Positions 16,215 to 25,440 of a DNA stretch of 64,000 nt are shown in pieces. Numbering within the stretch: position 1 is the first letter of the stretch; each line of letters begins with the position of its first letter. The DNA lies in contig JAPPHA010000051.1 of the NCBI GenBank assembly GCA_028874915.1, positions 51,569 through 115,568 of the forward strand. The letters run 5' to 3'. The position numbers were made by a program, and so were the translations under genes. Source of the DNA: Paracoccaceae bacterium. GTDB taxonomy: Bacteria; Pseudomonadota; Alphaproteobacteria; Rhodobacterales; Rhodobacteraceae. Under the pieces are notes generated by a model. The model saw nothing but the letters and a program-made list of their open reading frames with translations, was not told where the DNA came from and ran no database searches.

Positions 16215-18710
16215 TCAGACCGCATCAAGCAGCGGACGCGGCGCGCCGTCGTCAATAAGATGCGGCCAGATCGACATTGGCTCAAAGACAACCGGCGCGC
16301 CATCAATGAAGAACGGTCCATCAAATTCCAGCGCGTGCCGCGAAGTCTCAAGACGAAGCGCCGCGGCATCGAAAACCGGCCGTAGCGCCTCTGCCCGCCG
16401 GCGGAAAGCGTCGAATGATCCGTACCGACCACGGCTGCCGACATGAACAATCCAGCCGCAGCGCCGTCCATAGGCCCGCCATTCCGATCCGGCGTATAAT
16501 CCGACCTCTTGGCAGGTGAGCGGACGATCGCACCAGATGGCGCAATACCCTTCGCCGGCGCGGGCAAACACCCACCCGCGCCCGGCGGCGACCTCATCCA
16601 GCGCTTCCGCCGGCACAAGCGCATGCGTGAAAGCGATCGGGTGTCGCTGCCGGCCGAGGTCAAAAATCAGAAATGCGGTGTGTGCCGTCTGCGCGACACG
16701 CGGCACCACACCCGATCCGGCCCAAAGGGAGGGCCGCGACCCGCCCCATGGCTTCAGGTCGCCAGGATGATTGATCCAGATGCGCGCGAAGGGATCTCTG
16801 GCGAACATGACATCGATCACATGCTGCTGGTGGCCCGCGGCGCCGGTGCGGTGGTCGGCGACCGATGACAGCATTACCGTGTCATCGCGCCAGAGATTGA
16901 TTTTGGCGCTGCCGTCCAGCCCTTGAACGTACCGCGCTTCCAGCGCACGGCCCGGGCGCGTCCGGGCAACCTGGGATAGCTGGCCGGGCGGTTCATAGTC
17001 CGACACGGCGAACAGGGCGGCCGCGCGTTCGAAACCCGGAACGAAAGGCCCGCCGAACGCGACCGCGGCGGTCGCGGCAAGCTCGGTCGCCGGGCCGGCG
17101 AAGAGTTCTCTTTCATACGCCCGCCCCTGGCTGCCTGCACTGACCCCGCCAATCGTGTGCAGTGCGGTCATTGAGAAAACCAGATCACACAGACGCGCCG
17201 CGCGCCGGCGCAGGTCGGCGCAGGTCCCCATGTCGAAGAGTGTCAGTAGCCCTGCGAAATCGATGGGATAGTAGGCCGCTGAATTCCATTCGGCAAAGCC
17301 GTGCGTCTCCACCGACGCAAACCAGCGGTCCAAACGCTCCTCGGCCAGGGCGCATTGTTCGGCGCCGCGCCGTCCGCTGCTGGTGAAGACAGAGTCCGGC
17401 ATCAGCGATCCGGCGACATACTGCGCGACGTGAAAGCAAAGAACATGATTCTCCGACCAGAACCACATCACGTCGTTGCCGGGTTCGTCCGTCCAGTAGC
17501 GGAACCCAATGATCGCGGCCCGCAGGCGCGCGGCGAGATCAGGCGGCAACTCGCCGCGAAAATCGCGCCAGATCCGCAGCAGCGGAAGAAGAAAGAAGTC
17601 AGCGCAGTCATGGCGCAATTCGACCGGATGCAGGGCAGCCGCGATCAGCGGCAGAGCCTGCGGCGCCCGGCCTTGCGCCAGCAGCGCCACGGCCCGTGAC
17701 GGTGTGTTCCCTCCGGCTCCGGCAGCACATTTCAGATACTGGCGCTTGCGGACGCGAAGATCCGGCGCGTCGATGCGGCGCGGAGTGGGCAAGACGGTTG
17801 TGCCGATCTCGCGCTCGACGGTGATGCCGCCCGCGACGATCTGGAGCGGCAGTGCCACGCAGCCCGGCGCAAGCCTGTTGACCTTGATTAACGGCACAGG
17901 CACGCCTGCAGCCGACAGCGTAACCCGCGCCTCAACTTCAGGCGCGCCGGCCAGAACATTCATCGTCGCGCAGTCGTTATGTCGGGACAGCAGCGCAACT
18001 TCGACCGGAGAAGTGATTTCGGCATCCGATACCAGATGCACCGCACCGCCACGGTAAAACAGCCGGTCTGTGCGAATACTGTCGAGAACGCGGCGGGCAT
18101 CGCCGACCGCGACATCTTCGGCGGCCTCGGCAACGCCCGCGCCGTCAACCACGGTCAGGCGGAAAAAGCAGCTGGTGTCGCGCTCATGCAGATCTTCGAA
18201 CCGCAACGTCACATCGGTTTCACCCGCAGCAAGAGTTGCGCGGATGCGGGTTTGATGCGGAATGTTTCGTTCGCAAGGCTCAAACACTGCCGTCGGATGC
18301 AGCCGGTCTCCGACCCACAGGTGCACCGACCCGCATGTCTCAAGCTCAAATTTCACCTCAGTGCCAGCGGCGGCCGAAATGCGCGTGCGCGCCCAGCGGG
18401 CAATCAATTCCGGAACCGGGCGGAAAGTGGAGAAATCAACACGCGGACTGTCTCCTGCCGCATAGACACGGGTCAGGGGAAGACAGTCGCTGAGCAAAAA
18501 ATCCCGCTGCGGAAGAGATGCGCGAAGCGCTGCCCGGCAGGGCAGGTCTCCGGTCGCCACCCATCCGTTTACAAAGCGGTAATCCACCAGATCCGGCATC
18601 GGCCGGGCGGTGCCCGGCCAAGGGGTGACCTGCGGCTCGGACAAGCGCCAGCGGGTCAGGTCAGACGAATCCCTCAACACGTCAACATGTCCGCTACTCT
18701 GCATCTCCAT
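16215..18710 (-). CDS. Large protein of unknown family in the glycan operon, possibly a carbohydrate-active enzyme
   Basis: 831 residues without a signal peptide or membrane helix. Residues 1-200 look beta-rich (VHLWVGDRLHPTAVFEPCER, then GETDVTLRFEDLHERDTSCF). Residues 330-560 look helical with GFRYWTDEPGNDVMWFWSEN followed by HVLCFHVAQYVAGSL, a WSENH pattern that recalls alpha/alpha-toroid lyases and hydrolases. The C-terminal 230 residues are again beta-rich, with GAAGHQQHVIDVMFARDPFA and RIWINHPGDLKPWGGSRPSL. This beta-helical-beta layout resembles heparinase-like or GH-type enzymes, but I cannot assign a family. ATG 18710 or 18704 may be used. It is directly upstream of GH105 and downstream of the ABC importer, so it probably acts on imported oligosaccharide. 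Confidence 0.75.
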   Translation of the reverse strand: MEMQSSGHVDVLRDSSDLTRWRLSEPQVTPWPGTARPMPDLVDYRFVNGWVATGDLPCRAALRASLPQRDFLLSDCLPLTRVYAAGDSPRVDFSTFRPVPELIARWARTRISAAAGTEVKFELETCGSVHLWVGDRLHPTAVFEPCERNIPHQTRIRATLAAGETDVTLRFEDLHERDTSCFFRLTVVDGAGVAEAAEDVAVGDARRVLDSIRTDRLFYRGGAVHLVSDAEITSPVEVALLSRHNDCATMNVLAGAPEVEARVTLSAAGVPVPLIKVNRLAPGCVALPLQIVAGGITVEREIGTTVLPTPRRIDAPDLRVRKRQYLKCAAGAGGNTPSRAVALLAQGRAPQALPLIAAALHPVELRHDCADFFLLPLLRIWRDFRGELPPDLAARLRAAIIGFRYWTDEPGNDVMWFWSENHVLCFHVAQYVAGSLMPDSVFTSSGRRGAEQCALAEERLDRWFASVETHGFAEWNSAAYYPIDFAGLLTLFDMGTCADLRRRAARLCDLVFSMTALHTIGGVSAGSQGRAYERELFAGPATELAATAAVAFGGPFVPGFERAAALFAVSDYEPPGQLSQVARTRPGRALEARYVQGLDGSAKINLWRDDTVMLSSVADHRTGAAGHQQHVIDVMFARDPFARIWINHPGDLKPWGGSRPSLWAGSGVVPRVAQTAHTAFLIFDLGRQRHPIAFTHALVPAEALDEVAAGRGWVFARAGEGYCAIWCDRPLTCQEVGLYAGSEWRAYGRRCGWIVHVGSRGRYGSFDAFRRRAEALRPVFDAAALRLETSRHALEFDGPFFIDGAPVVFEPMSIWPHLIDDGAPRPLLDAV

Positions 18711-19135
18711 TGCGACGAAGCCGCATCAGCATGGATTGAATTCCAGAATACTATCCTGAAATGGCGATCCGCTAGCAATGGCGCGGCCACAGCCCCCAGG
18801 AAGGAATATGTGAAATTTTTTGCACTGGGATGCCGGAATTCCTCGCCTGCGCGGGCGCAGCGTCGAGCGGGCCGCGCCAGTTGTTGTCCGCGGCGGATGC
18901 GCCGCTCCCATGGCCGGACGGGGCTTCATGCGCGGGCGCCCTGCGATGCACCTTGGCATGCGATTCCAGGCCGTGGCTGCGGACCCGGGGTTTCGGCTGA
19001 CGGGAACGCGCGGCTTCATCGCGCATCAGGGAAGGTGCACGGCCGCGGTGCGCAGCTGGCCTTCGCCGCATCATCGGCAGGCAATGCCGGACAGATCCGG
19101 CAGTGCAGCCGGCGGGTCGCCGCGGCGGGATTGTC
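18711..19135. other. 425-base intergenic stretch between enzyme and transporter genes
   Basis: No gene recognised. The part next to the 831-residue gene (18730-18840) is less GC-rich and probably carries a promoter for the enzyme half of the operon, but no clear hexamer pair was chosen. Confidence 0.4.
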
Positions 19136-20851
19136 TCAAGAGGCGGCCGAATGGCGGAAACTCGCAAGTTTGGCTCTGCGCCGCTCGCGCGCCAGGCGCG
19201 GGTCCGGGATCGGCACAGCGTGCAGGAGAGCCTCGGAATAGGGGTGGCGCGGTTCCGAGAAAAAACGCTGGGTCTCGCTGATCTCGACCATCCTGCCGCG
19301 CTGCATGACCCCGATTCGGTTAGCGAAGTTGGCGATCATCGACAGATCGTGCGTGATGAACAGATATGTGAGCTTCAGCCGCGCCTGCAGATCGCGCAGC
19401 AGATCAATGATCTGGGCAGCGATAGACACATCAAGCGCCGAAACGCTCTCATCGAGCACAACAAGACTCGGATTGGTGCACAGGGCCCGGGCGATGCTGA
19501 CGCGCTGGCGCTGCCCGCCCGAAAACGCGTGCGGATAGCGGCTCAGCATCGCGGTTGAGAGACCCACCTGCTCAAGCAGTTCCGCCGCCCGGCTGCGGAT
19601 CAGCCTGGCATCGGTCTCGCCTTGATTGACCAGCGGCTCGCCGATCAGCTGTTCGACCGTCATGCGCGGGTTGAGCGAAGAATACGGATCCTGGAACACC
19701 ATCTGGAAGTGCTGGCGCAATCGGCGCAGGCGCTCGCCCCTAAGCTCGGTCAGCACATGCTTTCGGTTGTCACGGTCGCGAAAATGGATCGAGCCCTCGG
19801 TCGGAGCGTATGCGCCGAGAATGCAGCGGGCCACCGTGGATTTGCCGGATCCGCTCTCGCCCAGCAGCCCGAACGTCTCGCCACGGTCGATCTGAAAACT
19901 GACATCGTCCACCGCCCGCAGCTTGTCGCGGGGCCGCCCCAGCCAATCCTTACTGACCGTGAAGTCCTTGGTCAGGCCCCGGAGATCGATCACCGGCTCC
20001 TGCGAGAGCGGGGGTTCGGGCTTCGGCGGCGCGGCCCCCGCCTTCGGAAGGCGCGGGATCAACGACAGAAGGCGCTGTGTGTACGCATGTCGCGGCGCGT
20101 AGAACACCTCCTCCAGACCGGCCTCCTCGACCACCTCGCCGGTCCGCATGACCGCGACGCGGTCCGCCAGTTCCGCGACAACGCCGAAATTGTGCGTGAT
20201 GAAAATCACTCCCATGCGGAACTTTTCCTGCAGCCCGCGGATGAGTTCGAGAATCTGGGCTTCGGTGGTCACATCCAGTGCAGTCGTGGGCTCGTCGGCC
20301 AGAAGCAGCGCCGGGTTGCATGACAAAGCCATCGCGATCATCGCGCGCTGGCGCATCCCGCCCGAAAGCTGGTGCGCGTACTTGTCCAGCATGGCGCGCG
20401 GGTCCGGAAGAAGGACGAGGTCCAAGAGCTCGAGAGCACGGTCACGCTGCGCTGTCCTTGAAAGATCGGTGTGCAGCGAAAGGGTCGTGGTGATCTGCCG
20501 CCCGATCGAGTGCATCGGGCTGAGCGCAGTCATCGGTTCCTGGAAGACCATGCCGACCTGCCCGCCGCGGATTTCACGCATGGCGCGGCTTTCGCGGCCC
20601 TGTTTCAGGACGTCCAGAACGCTGCCGTCCTTGCGCTGCACGCACACCCTGCCACTCGTCACCTTGGCAGTGCGCGGAAGCAGATTCATGATCGCCCGCG
20701 CGCTGAGCGACTTGCCGGAGCCACTTTCTCCCACGACTCCAAGGACTTCGCCCGGCTTGACCGCCAGGGTCACGCCATTTACGGCATTGACAATGCCATC
20801 CCGGAGATGGAACTCGATCCGCAGATCCTCGATTTCGACAATGTTCTCCAT
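19136..20851 (-). CDS. Oligopeptide/oligosaccharide ABC importer, fused double ATPase (DppD-DppF type)
   Basis: 571 residues holding two complete ABC ATPase domains. The first has GESGSGKSLSARAIMN near residue 40, signature LSGGMRQRAMIAMAL near 164 and Walker B LLLADEPTTALD. The second has GESGSGKSTVARCIL near 333, signature FSGGQRQRVSIARAL near 446 and LVVLDESVSALD. Many Opp/Dpp systems have two separate ATPases; here they are one polypeptide, as in GsiA-like systems. The gene is 18 bases downstream of the second permease gene, completing a four-gene importer. The cluster's enzymes suggest it imports oligosaccharides rather than peptides. Confidence 0.92.
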   Translation of the reverse strand: MENIVEIEDLRIEFHLRDGIVNAVNGVTLAVKPGEVLGVVGESGSGKSLSARAIMNLLPRTAKVTSGRVCVQRKDGSVLDVLKQGRESRAMREIRGGQVGMVFQEPMTALSPMHSIGRQITTTLSLHTDLSRTAQRDRALELLDLVLLPDPRAMLDKYAHQLSGGMRQRAMIAMALSCNPALLLADEPTTALDVTTEAQILELIRGLQEKFRMGVIFITHNFGVVAELADRVAVMRTGEVVEEAGLEEVFYAPRHAYTQRLLSLIPRLPKAGAAPPKPEPPLSQEPVIDLRGLTKDFTVSKDWLGRPRDKLRAVDDVSFQIDRGETFGLLGESGSGKSTVARCILGAYAPTEGSIHFRDRDNRKHVLTELRGERLRRLRQHFQMVFQDPYSSLNPRMTVEQLIGEPLVNQGETDARLIRSRAAELLEQVGLSTAMLSRYPHAFSGGQRQRVSIARALCTNPSLVVLDESVSALDVSIAAQIIDLLRDLQARLKLTYLFITHDLSMIANFANRIGVMQRGRMVEISETQRFFSEPRHPYSEALLHAVPIPDPRLARERRRAKLASFRHSAAS

Positions 20852-20869
20852 GCCGGCCCCTAACGCCTG

Positions 20870-22006
20870 TCAGCCTTGATAGGGATCGGCCGCATCGCGC
20901 AGACCGTCGCCAAGAAAGTTGAACGCAAGGATGGTCACGACGATGGCCGCCCCCGGCGCGAGCAGCCACGGGGCAAGCGCGATGGACCGCAGATTCTGCG
21001 CATCCTGCAACAGAACGCCCCAGCTGATCACCGGCGGCCTGAGTCCGAGACCGAGAAAGCTGAGCGCCGTCTCGCCGAGTATCATCTCGGGGATGGCGAG
21101 CGTGATCGCCGCAATGACGTATGACGTCATCGACGGCAGCATGTGCCGGCGGATGACGCGCCCTCTGGTCGCGCCCGAAAACCGCGCCGCGAGCACGAAG
21201 TCCTGATTCCGGATGGTCAGGAAATGGCCGCGCACGACCCGTGCCAGCGAGGTCCAGCCGATAAGCGCAAGAATGACGGTGATCAGCAGATAAACGAAAA
21301 CCGGATCCCACTGGACGGGGAGCGCCGCGGCCAGCCCGAGCCACAATGGAATCGTCGGCACGGATCGCACGAACTCGGCCAGCCGCTGCACGGCATTGTC
21401 AACCATTCCGCCGATCAATCCTGCCAGACTGCCGAGCGTGACTCCGATCACGAAGCTGAAAAACACGCCGACCAGTCCGACCGACAGGGTCACCCGCGCC
21501 CCGTAGACCAGGCGCGAGAAAAGGTCGCGGCCGAGCTTATCTGTGCCGAGAATGTACACTTTGCTGCGCTGGCCGCCGACACCGTACAAGTGCCGGTCCG
21601 CCGGGATGAGTCCGAGGAATCTGTACTCGTGTCCCTTCACGAAGAACCGGATCGGGATCACCTTGTCCCTGTCGGGTGTGAAGGTCAGCCGCGCCGTCTC
21701 GGGATCTCGTTCGCGGTCAAGCCCGTAGACGAACGGCCCCGTCAGACTGCCCTCGTGGAAAAAATGAATGGCCTGGGGCGGCGTGAACGGGCTGCGGCGG
21801 TCATGCTCGAACGGATCGTAGGGCGCGATGAAGTCGGCGAACAGCGCCACCACGTAGAGCGCGATGACCACCCACAGCGACACGACGGCCAGCCTGTGCC
21901 TGCGAAACCTCCACCGCATCATCTGGAACGGCGTCGCGACAGGAGTGCCGGCGGCAGCGGCCTCGGACTCGGCATTCTGAGGGGTGGCGGCGTCATGAAC
22001 TTTCAC
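20870..22006 (-). CDS. ABC importer permease, OppC/DppC type
   Basis: 378 residues, longer than typical DppC (about 300) because of a roughly 100-residue periplasmic insertion between the first and second membrane helices (PYDPFEHDRRSPFTPP through VGGQRSKVYILGTDKLGRDL). The insertion is a known feature of permeases paired with large substrate-binding proteins. The GTDKLGRDLFSRLVYGARVT block and the cytoplasmic EAA-like loop near IRNQDFVLAARFSGATRGRV are clear. It lies in the inner membrane, 12 bases after the partner permease gene. Confidence 0.92.
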   Translation of the reverse strand: MKVHDAATPQNAESEAAAAGTPVATPFQMMRWRFRRHRLAVVSLWVVIALYVVALFADFIAPYDPFEHDRRSPFTPPQAIHFFHEGSLTGPFVYGLDRERDPETARLTFTPDRDKVIPIRFFVKGHEYRFLGLIPADRHLYGVGGQRSKVYILGTDKLGRDLFSRLVYGARVTLSVGLVGVFFSFVIGVTLGSLAGLIGGMVDNAVQRLAEFVRSVPTIPLWLGLAAALPVQWDPVFVYLLITVILALIGWTSLARVVRGHFLTIRNQDFVLAARFSGATRGRVIRRHMLPSMTSYVIAAITLAIPEMILGETALSFLGLGLRPPVISWGVLLQDAQNLRSIALAPWLLAPGAAIVVTILAFNFLGDGLRDAADPYQG

Positions 22007-22018
22007 GGCTCAGACCTC

Positions 22019-23005
22019 TCACGCATGCCGGATTCGGGGATCCGTGAGCACCAGAAGAATGTCCGACAAGAGCGTGCCGATGATGGTGAAGACACTCAGG
22101 ATCAGAATGAAGCCTCCCGCCAGGTACATGTCCTGGTTCTGCAATGCGCGCAGCAGGAGCGGACCGGTCGTCGGCAGGTTGAGAACCACCGCGGTGATCA
22201 CGTCGCCTGAAATCAGCGCCGGCAGGGCCCAGCCGACGGTTGAAATGAACGGGTTGAGCGCCACACGCACCGGATAGCCCCAGACCACGCGGCGTTCCGG
22301 TAGGCCCTGGGCATAGGCGGTCTCGACATAGGGCTTGCCGAGTTCCTCAAGCATATTGGCGCGCATGATGCGCAGCAGTCCCGCCGCTCCCCCGGTCGCC
22401 AGCACGAAGACGGGCACCCACAGATGCTTCAGCAAATCAAGGAACTTGGCGAATGACCACGGCGCGTCGCGGAATTCCGGTGAATGAAGCCCGCCGACGT
22501 GGAAGTTGAAGTAAACCAGTCCCAGCCACATCAGGATCAGGGCGAGCAGAAAGTCAGGGATGCCGCGCCCGAGGAAACCGAGCACTGTAAAGACATGGTC
22601 AAAAATCGAATATTGCCGCGTGGCCGAGTAGACTCCGATTGGAATTGCGATCGCCCATGTGAGCAGGAGCGAGAGGGTGGAAATCAGCAAGGTCAGGCCC
22701 AGCCGCTCCCAGATCAGGTCTGAGACCGGAAGCTGCCAATCGAAGGAAATGCCGAAATCGCCGCGCAGGACGATCCCCCCGATCCAGTCAAAAAACTGAA
22801 TAGGGTATGGACGGTCCAGTCCGAACTCGGTGCGGATGCGCGCCGCTTCCGCATCGTCAACGGTTTCCCCGTTATGGATCAGTTCAGCGATGTAGGCCGT
22901 TGCGAAGTCGCCCGGAGGCAGCTGAATGATGACAAACGTCGCGATGGTGATGGCGATCAGGGTCGGTATCGCCCAAAGGATGCGATCAAGGATCAAGCGT
23001 CCCAT
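22019..23005 (-). CDS. ABC importer permease, OppB/DppB type
   Basis: 328 residues with six predicted membrane helices. The N terminus RLILDRILWAIPTLIAITIA, the periplasmic part DRPYPIQFFDWIGGIVLRGD, and the EAA loop YVETAYAQGLPERRVVWGYP are typical of OppB. The C terminus ends in LLSDILLVLTDPRIR, characteristic of the family. It is preceded by the binding-protein gene by 140 bases and forms the heterodimeric channel with the next gene's product. Confidence 0.92.
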   Translation of the reverse strand: MGRLILDRILWAIPTLIAITIATFVIIQLPPGDFATAYIAELIHNGETVDDAEAARIRTEFGLDRPYPIQFFDWIGGIVLRGDFGISFDWQLPVSDLIWERLGLTLLISTLSLLLTWAIAIPIGVYSATRQYSIFDHVFTVLGFLGRGIPDFLLALILMWLGLVYFNFHVGGLHSPEFRDAPWSFAKFLDLLKHLWVPVFVLATGGAAGLLRIMRANMLEELGKPYVETAYAQGLPERRVVWGYPVRVALNPFISTVGWALPALISGDVITAVVLNLPTTGPLLLRALQNQDMYLAGGFILILSVFTIIGTLLSDILLVLTDPRIRHA

Positions 23006-23145
23006 CGTCTCCGCCGTTTCGCCTGCCGGTCAACACGGATCGGCCTGTCCTTGCCTCATGGCCTGCAAATCATGACCCGGACATGCTGCACGGCTTCCCG
23101 CAGAAAAACCACATCCTGCAACGTGCCCGCAGCGGAAGCAGGAAC

Positions 23146-25044
23146 CTATTGCGCGAAGTAGATCTGCTGGGGATAGGCCAGCCCGATGCCCCGCAGCGCA
23201 TCGTCATTCACGAATCCCACGGGGAAGTTCATCACCGCCTCCTTGCGCACGAAGACCGAAGGGGTTTCGCCGACGATGCCGATATGCCAGCCATGCTCGG
23301 CATGAACCGCCACCATGTCCCGCGCGAAGTCATTCGCTGCCTCAAGAGTCGGCGCCGACTGGGCTGATTCCCAAGCCGCCCAGACCTCGCGGATAGGGTG
23401 ATCCGGCGAAGGTTCAATTCCGCCAGCGCCTCCCGTGTTCCACCACTGGAAGTAGCCTTGGGCAAAGCCGCCCTTGCCGAGGAAACGGACCGGATCGGCC
23501 GTGATGATCGAAGAGCGGTCAAAAGCATCAAGGACCATTTCAAACTCATGGGTGTCGATACGCTGCTGGACAAGCGTCCTGTCGAGGATGCGGATGATGG
23601 CCTCGACGCCGACATCTTTCCAATAGCTGCGGACAAGTTCAAGCGTTTCCGACTGCGTGTCCCAGCGGGTTTCGATCACGATCGAAAGCCGGTCCCCGTC
23701 AGGCCGGAGGCGGAAGCCGTCGCCGTCGCGTTCGCTCAGCCCGATGGCGTCCAGCAGGGCGTCGGCGCGGCCAGCGTCATAGCCCGTCCACATCTGTTCC
23801 AGCTCTTCGCTGTAGAATGGTGACCCGCTGATCGGGCTGGCCTGCCGCGGCTCGCCCAGACCGGAAAAGGCCAGCACATTGATCGTCTCGCGGTCGATCG
23901 CGATGTTGAGCGCCTCACGAAAACGTCTGTCCTCGAACAGGCTGCGCAGCATCGCATCGGCGACATTGAGATTCGGCATCAGGGTCCAGGTCATGGCTTC
24001 GGTCCAAAGATCGACCGCATACCCGCCCCGTTCCTCGTTTTCCTTGAACAGCGTGAAGTCAGCGACCCTGAGGTGACGATTCTGCAGATCGATCTCACCT
24101 TGAATGATCATCAAGTTCAGCGATTCATTGTTTTGGAAAATGCGGTGCGTGATGCGGTCAATGTAAGGCAGTTGATTGCCCGCTTCGTCGACCCCGTAGT
24201 AGTAGGGATTGCGCACCATGACCACGGTGTCGGCCGGAGGCGGTATTTCAGCGCGCCACGCCGTGAGAACAGGCATGTCGGGATTGAACCACCAGGCCTG
24301 GATCTGGCCGCGTGAATCCCACAAGTCGGTCCAGGCCTTGACGCCGAACCTGTCGATCACGGCCTGAAGCGCCGCCGAGTCGGCGTAGGCGGTATGATAA
24401 TCCTTGAGGTAGTGGAACGGCTCGATGAAGCCAGGGCGATCCAGACCCGGTCGGCCGGTGCTTTCCTTGGCTAGAAGGGTCAGGAACAGAGGGTAGGGAT
24501 CCTTGAACGTCACCACAAAGCTGTACTCGTCGATGAAGCTCAGCGTCATCGGCTCGCCGCCCGACGTGTAAAGCGCCGAGATGCTGGGCATCAGTTCCTC
24601 GTTGAGAAACACATCCTCGTACCAAAAGCGCACGTCTCGGGTCGTCACCGGTTCGCCGTCCGACCATTTCAGCCCCTTGCGGATCGTGAACGTATATTCG
24701 CTCGCATCGTCATTGACCTCATAGGCCCCGACCCAGCCCGGAACGAGTGAGACATTCTGGTCGCTGTCCATCACCGTTTCAACGACACGCTCCTCCATCA
24801 GCTTTGTCGGGCCCCAGCGGTCGCTCGGGCCGCTGAAGGCGCGCCGCCAGGTGCCGCCGTACTGGCCGATGCTCCCGTAGGTCTGGATAACCCGCGGCTC
24901 TTCAGGCAGCCGCTCCCCGACGGGCGGCAGGACGCCCGCGGCGACCTGCTCGGCCAGCATCGGCGCCTCCTGATAGGCATGGCCCACTCCGCCGATCAGA
25001 CAGATCGGCAATGCGACGGAAAATGTCCAAGCTGTCAGTTTCAT
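23146..25044 (-). CDS. ABC importer periplasmic substrate-binding protein (family 5, large)
   Basis: ATG 25044 is preceded by GGAGG and begins a signal peptide (MKLTAWTFSVALPICLIGGV), giving 632 residues; the open frame upstream is discarded. Features of SBP family 5 include FTIRKGLKWSDGEPVTTRDV near residue 170, PYYYGVDEAGNQLPYIDRIT near 295, and FREALNIAIDRETINVLAF near 390. Large members of this family with an N-terminal VIQTYGSIGQYGGTWRRAF region are found with rhamnogalacturonide- or galactoside-importing systems in rhizobia (established for some). It begins the transporter operon and is divergent from the LacI regulator. Confidence 0.9.
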   Translation of the reverse strand: MKLTAWTFSVALPICLIGGVGHAYQEAPMLAEQVAAGVLPPVGERLPEEPRVIQTYGSIGQYGGTWRRAFSGPSDRWGPTKLMEERVVETVMDSDQNVSLVPGWVGAYEVNDDASEYTFTIRKGLKWSDGEPVTTRDVRFWYEDVFLNEELMPSISALYTSGGEPMTLSFIDEYSFVVTFKDPYPLFLTLLAKESTGRPGLDRPGFIEPFHYLKDYHTAYADSAALQAVIDRFGVKAWTDLWDSRGQIQAWWFNPDMPVLTAWRAEIPPPADTVVMVRNPYYYGVDEAGNQLPYIDRITHRIFQNNESLNLMIIQGEIDLQNRHLRVADFTLFKENEERGGYAVDLWTEAMTWTLMPNLNVADAMLRSLFEDRRFREALNIAIDRETINVLAFSGLGEPRQASPISGSPFYSEELEQMWTGYDAGRADALLDAIGLSERDGDGFRLRPDGDRLSIVIETRWDTQSETLELVRSYWKDVGVEAIIRILDRTLVQQRIDTHEFEMVLDAFDRSSIITADPVRFLGKGGFAQGYFQWWNTGGAGGIEPSPDHPIREVWAAWESAQSAPTLEAANDFARDMVAVHAEHGWHIGIVGETPSVFVRKEAVMNFPVGFVNDDALRGIGLAYPQQIYFAQ

Positions 25045-25200
25045 TCTTTCCTCCATCGGGTTTCCAGGATCAGGCGTCCGCCGTCTGTTTTCCCAACGCA
25101 AGGCGCTGGCTATTCGCCACGCTTCGACAGCGCAGAAAATGAACCGGCGAAACCATGCGCTGACGTTAGAAGCGTGCCAGTTCCCGGACAATTCAGGATA

Positions 25201-25216
25201 ATGAAAAAATTTTCAT
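25201..25216. promoter_or_regulatory. Palindromic operator candidate, transporter side
   Basis: ATGAAAAAATTTTCAT is symmetric at 14 of 16 positions (only the central pair breaks symmetry). It lies 9 bases upstream of the possible transporter -35 box. LacI-family regulators bind such 14-18 bp palindromes, and a closely similar site lies on the regulator side. Confidence 0.6.
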
Positions 25217-25367
25217 CTTTTGGGGTCGCATCGCAGAATTCACGAAACATGATCCCGCCGTCACGCCGACGATCTCATGAGCGCTTAGTCACTGTACATT
25301 GACATTTGAGGCGAGGCCGGCAAAACTGAATTCGACCGAGACCGCAAAAGGCGCAACATAGGACACA

Positions 25368-25383
25368 ATGAAAATATTTTAAT
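25368..25383. promoter_or_regulatory. Palindromic operator candidate, regulator side
   Basis: ATGAAAATATTTTAAT is symmetric except at one base pair and matches 14 of 16 positions of the site at 25201. It ends 57 bases before the LacI start, suitable for autoregulation. Confidence 0.55.
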
Positions 25384-25390
25384 GACAGGC

Positions 25391-25420
25391 AGGCGGGAAC
25401 CCGGATCCGCGTTCCCGCCT
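25391..25420. repeat. Perfect 10-bp inverted repeat in the lacI leader
   Basis: AGGCGGGAAC and GTTCCCGCCT flank the 10-base loop CCGGATCCGC, ending 20 bases before the LacI start codon. The stem is GC-rich but has no following T-run, so it is not an ordinary terminator; it would fold in the leader mRNA next to the ribosome site GAGGGAG. Confidence 0.65.
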
Positions 25421-25440
25421 GAACTGACTGAGGGAGTCTT

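Larger units (their letters stand above)
25045..25440. promoter_or_regulatory. Divergent regulatory region between transporter and LacI regulator
   Basis: A gene-free AT-rich stretch. A possible promoter for the transporter operon on the minus strand is TTGTCC (25191-25186), 17 bases, TAACGT (25168-25163). On the plus strand a TTGACA occurs at 25299-25304, with only a weak -10 (AAAACT) 17 bases on. Two copies of an ATGAAAA-TTTTCAT palindrome and a strong stem-loop are listed separately. Confidence 0.5.

Noticed and set aside
17979..19241. 420-residue plus-strand frame overlapping the 831-residue gene and the transporter gap
   Set aside because: Antisense to two better-supported genes, with irregular basic composition.
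25391..25420. Rho-independent terminator before lacI
   Set aside because: The stem has no following T-run and lies within the leader of the gene.
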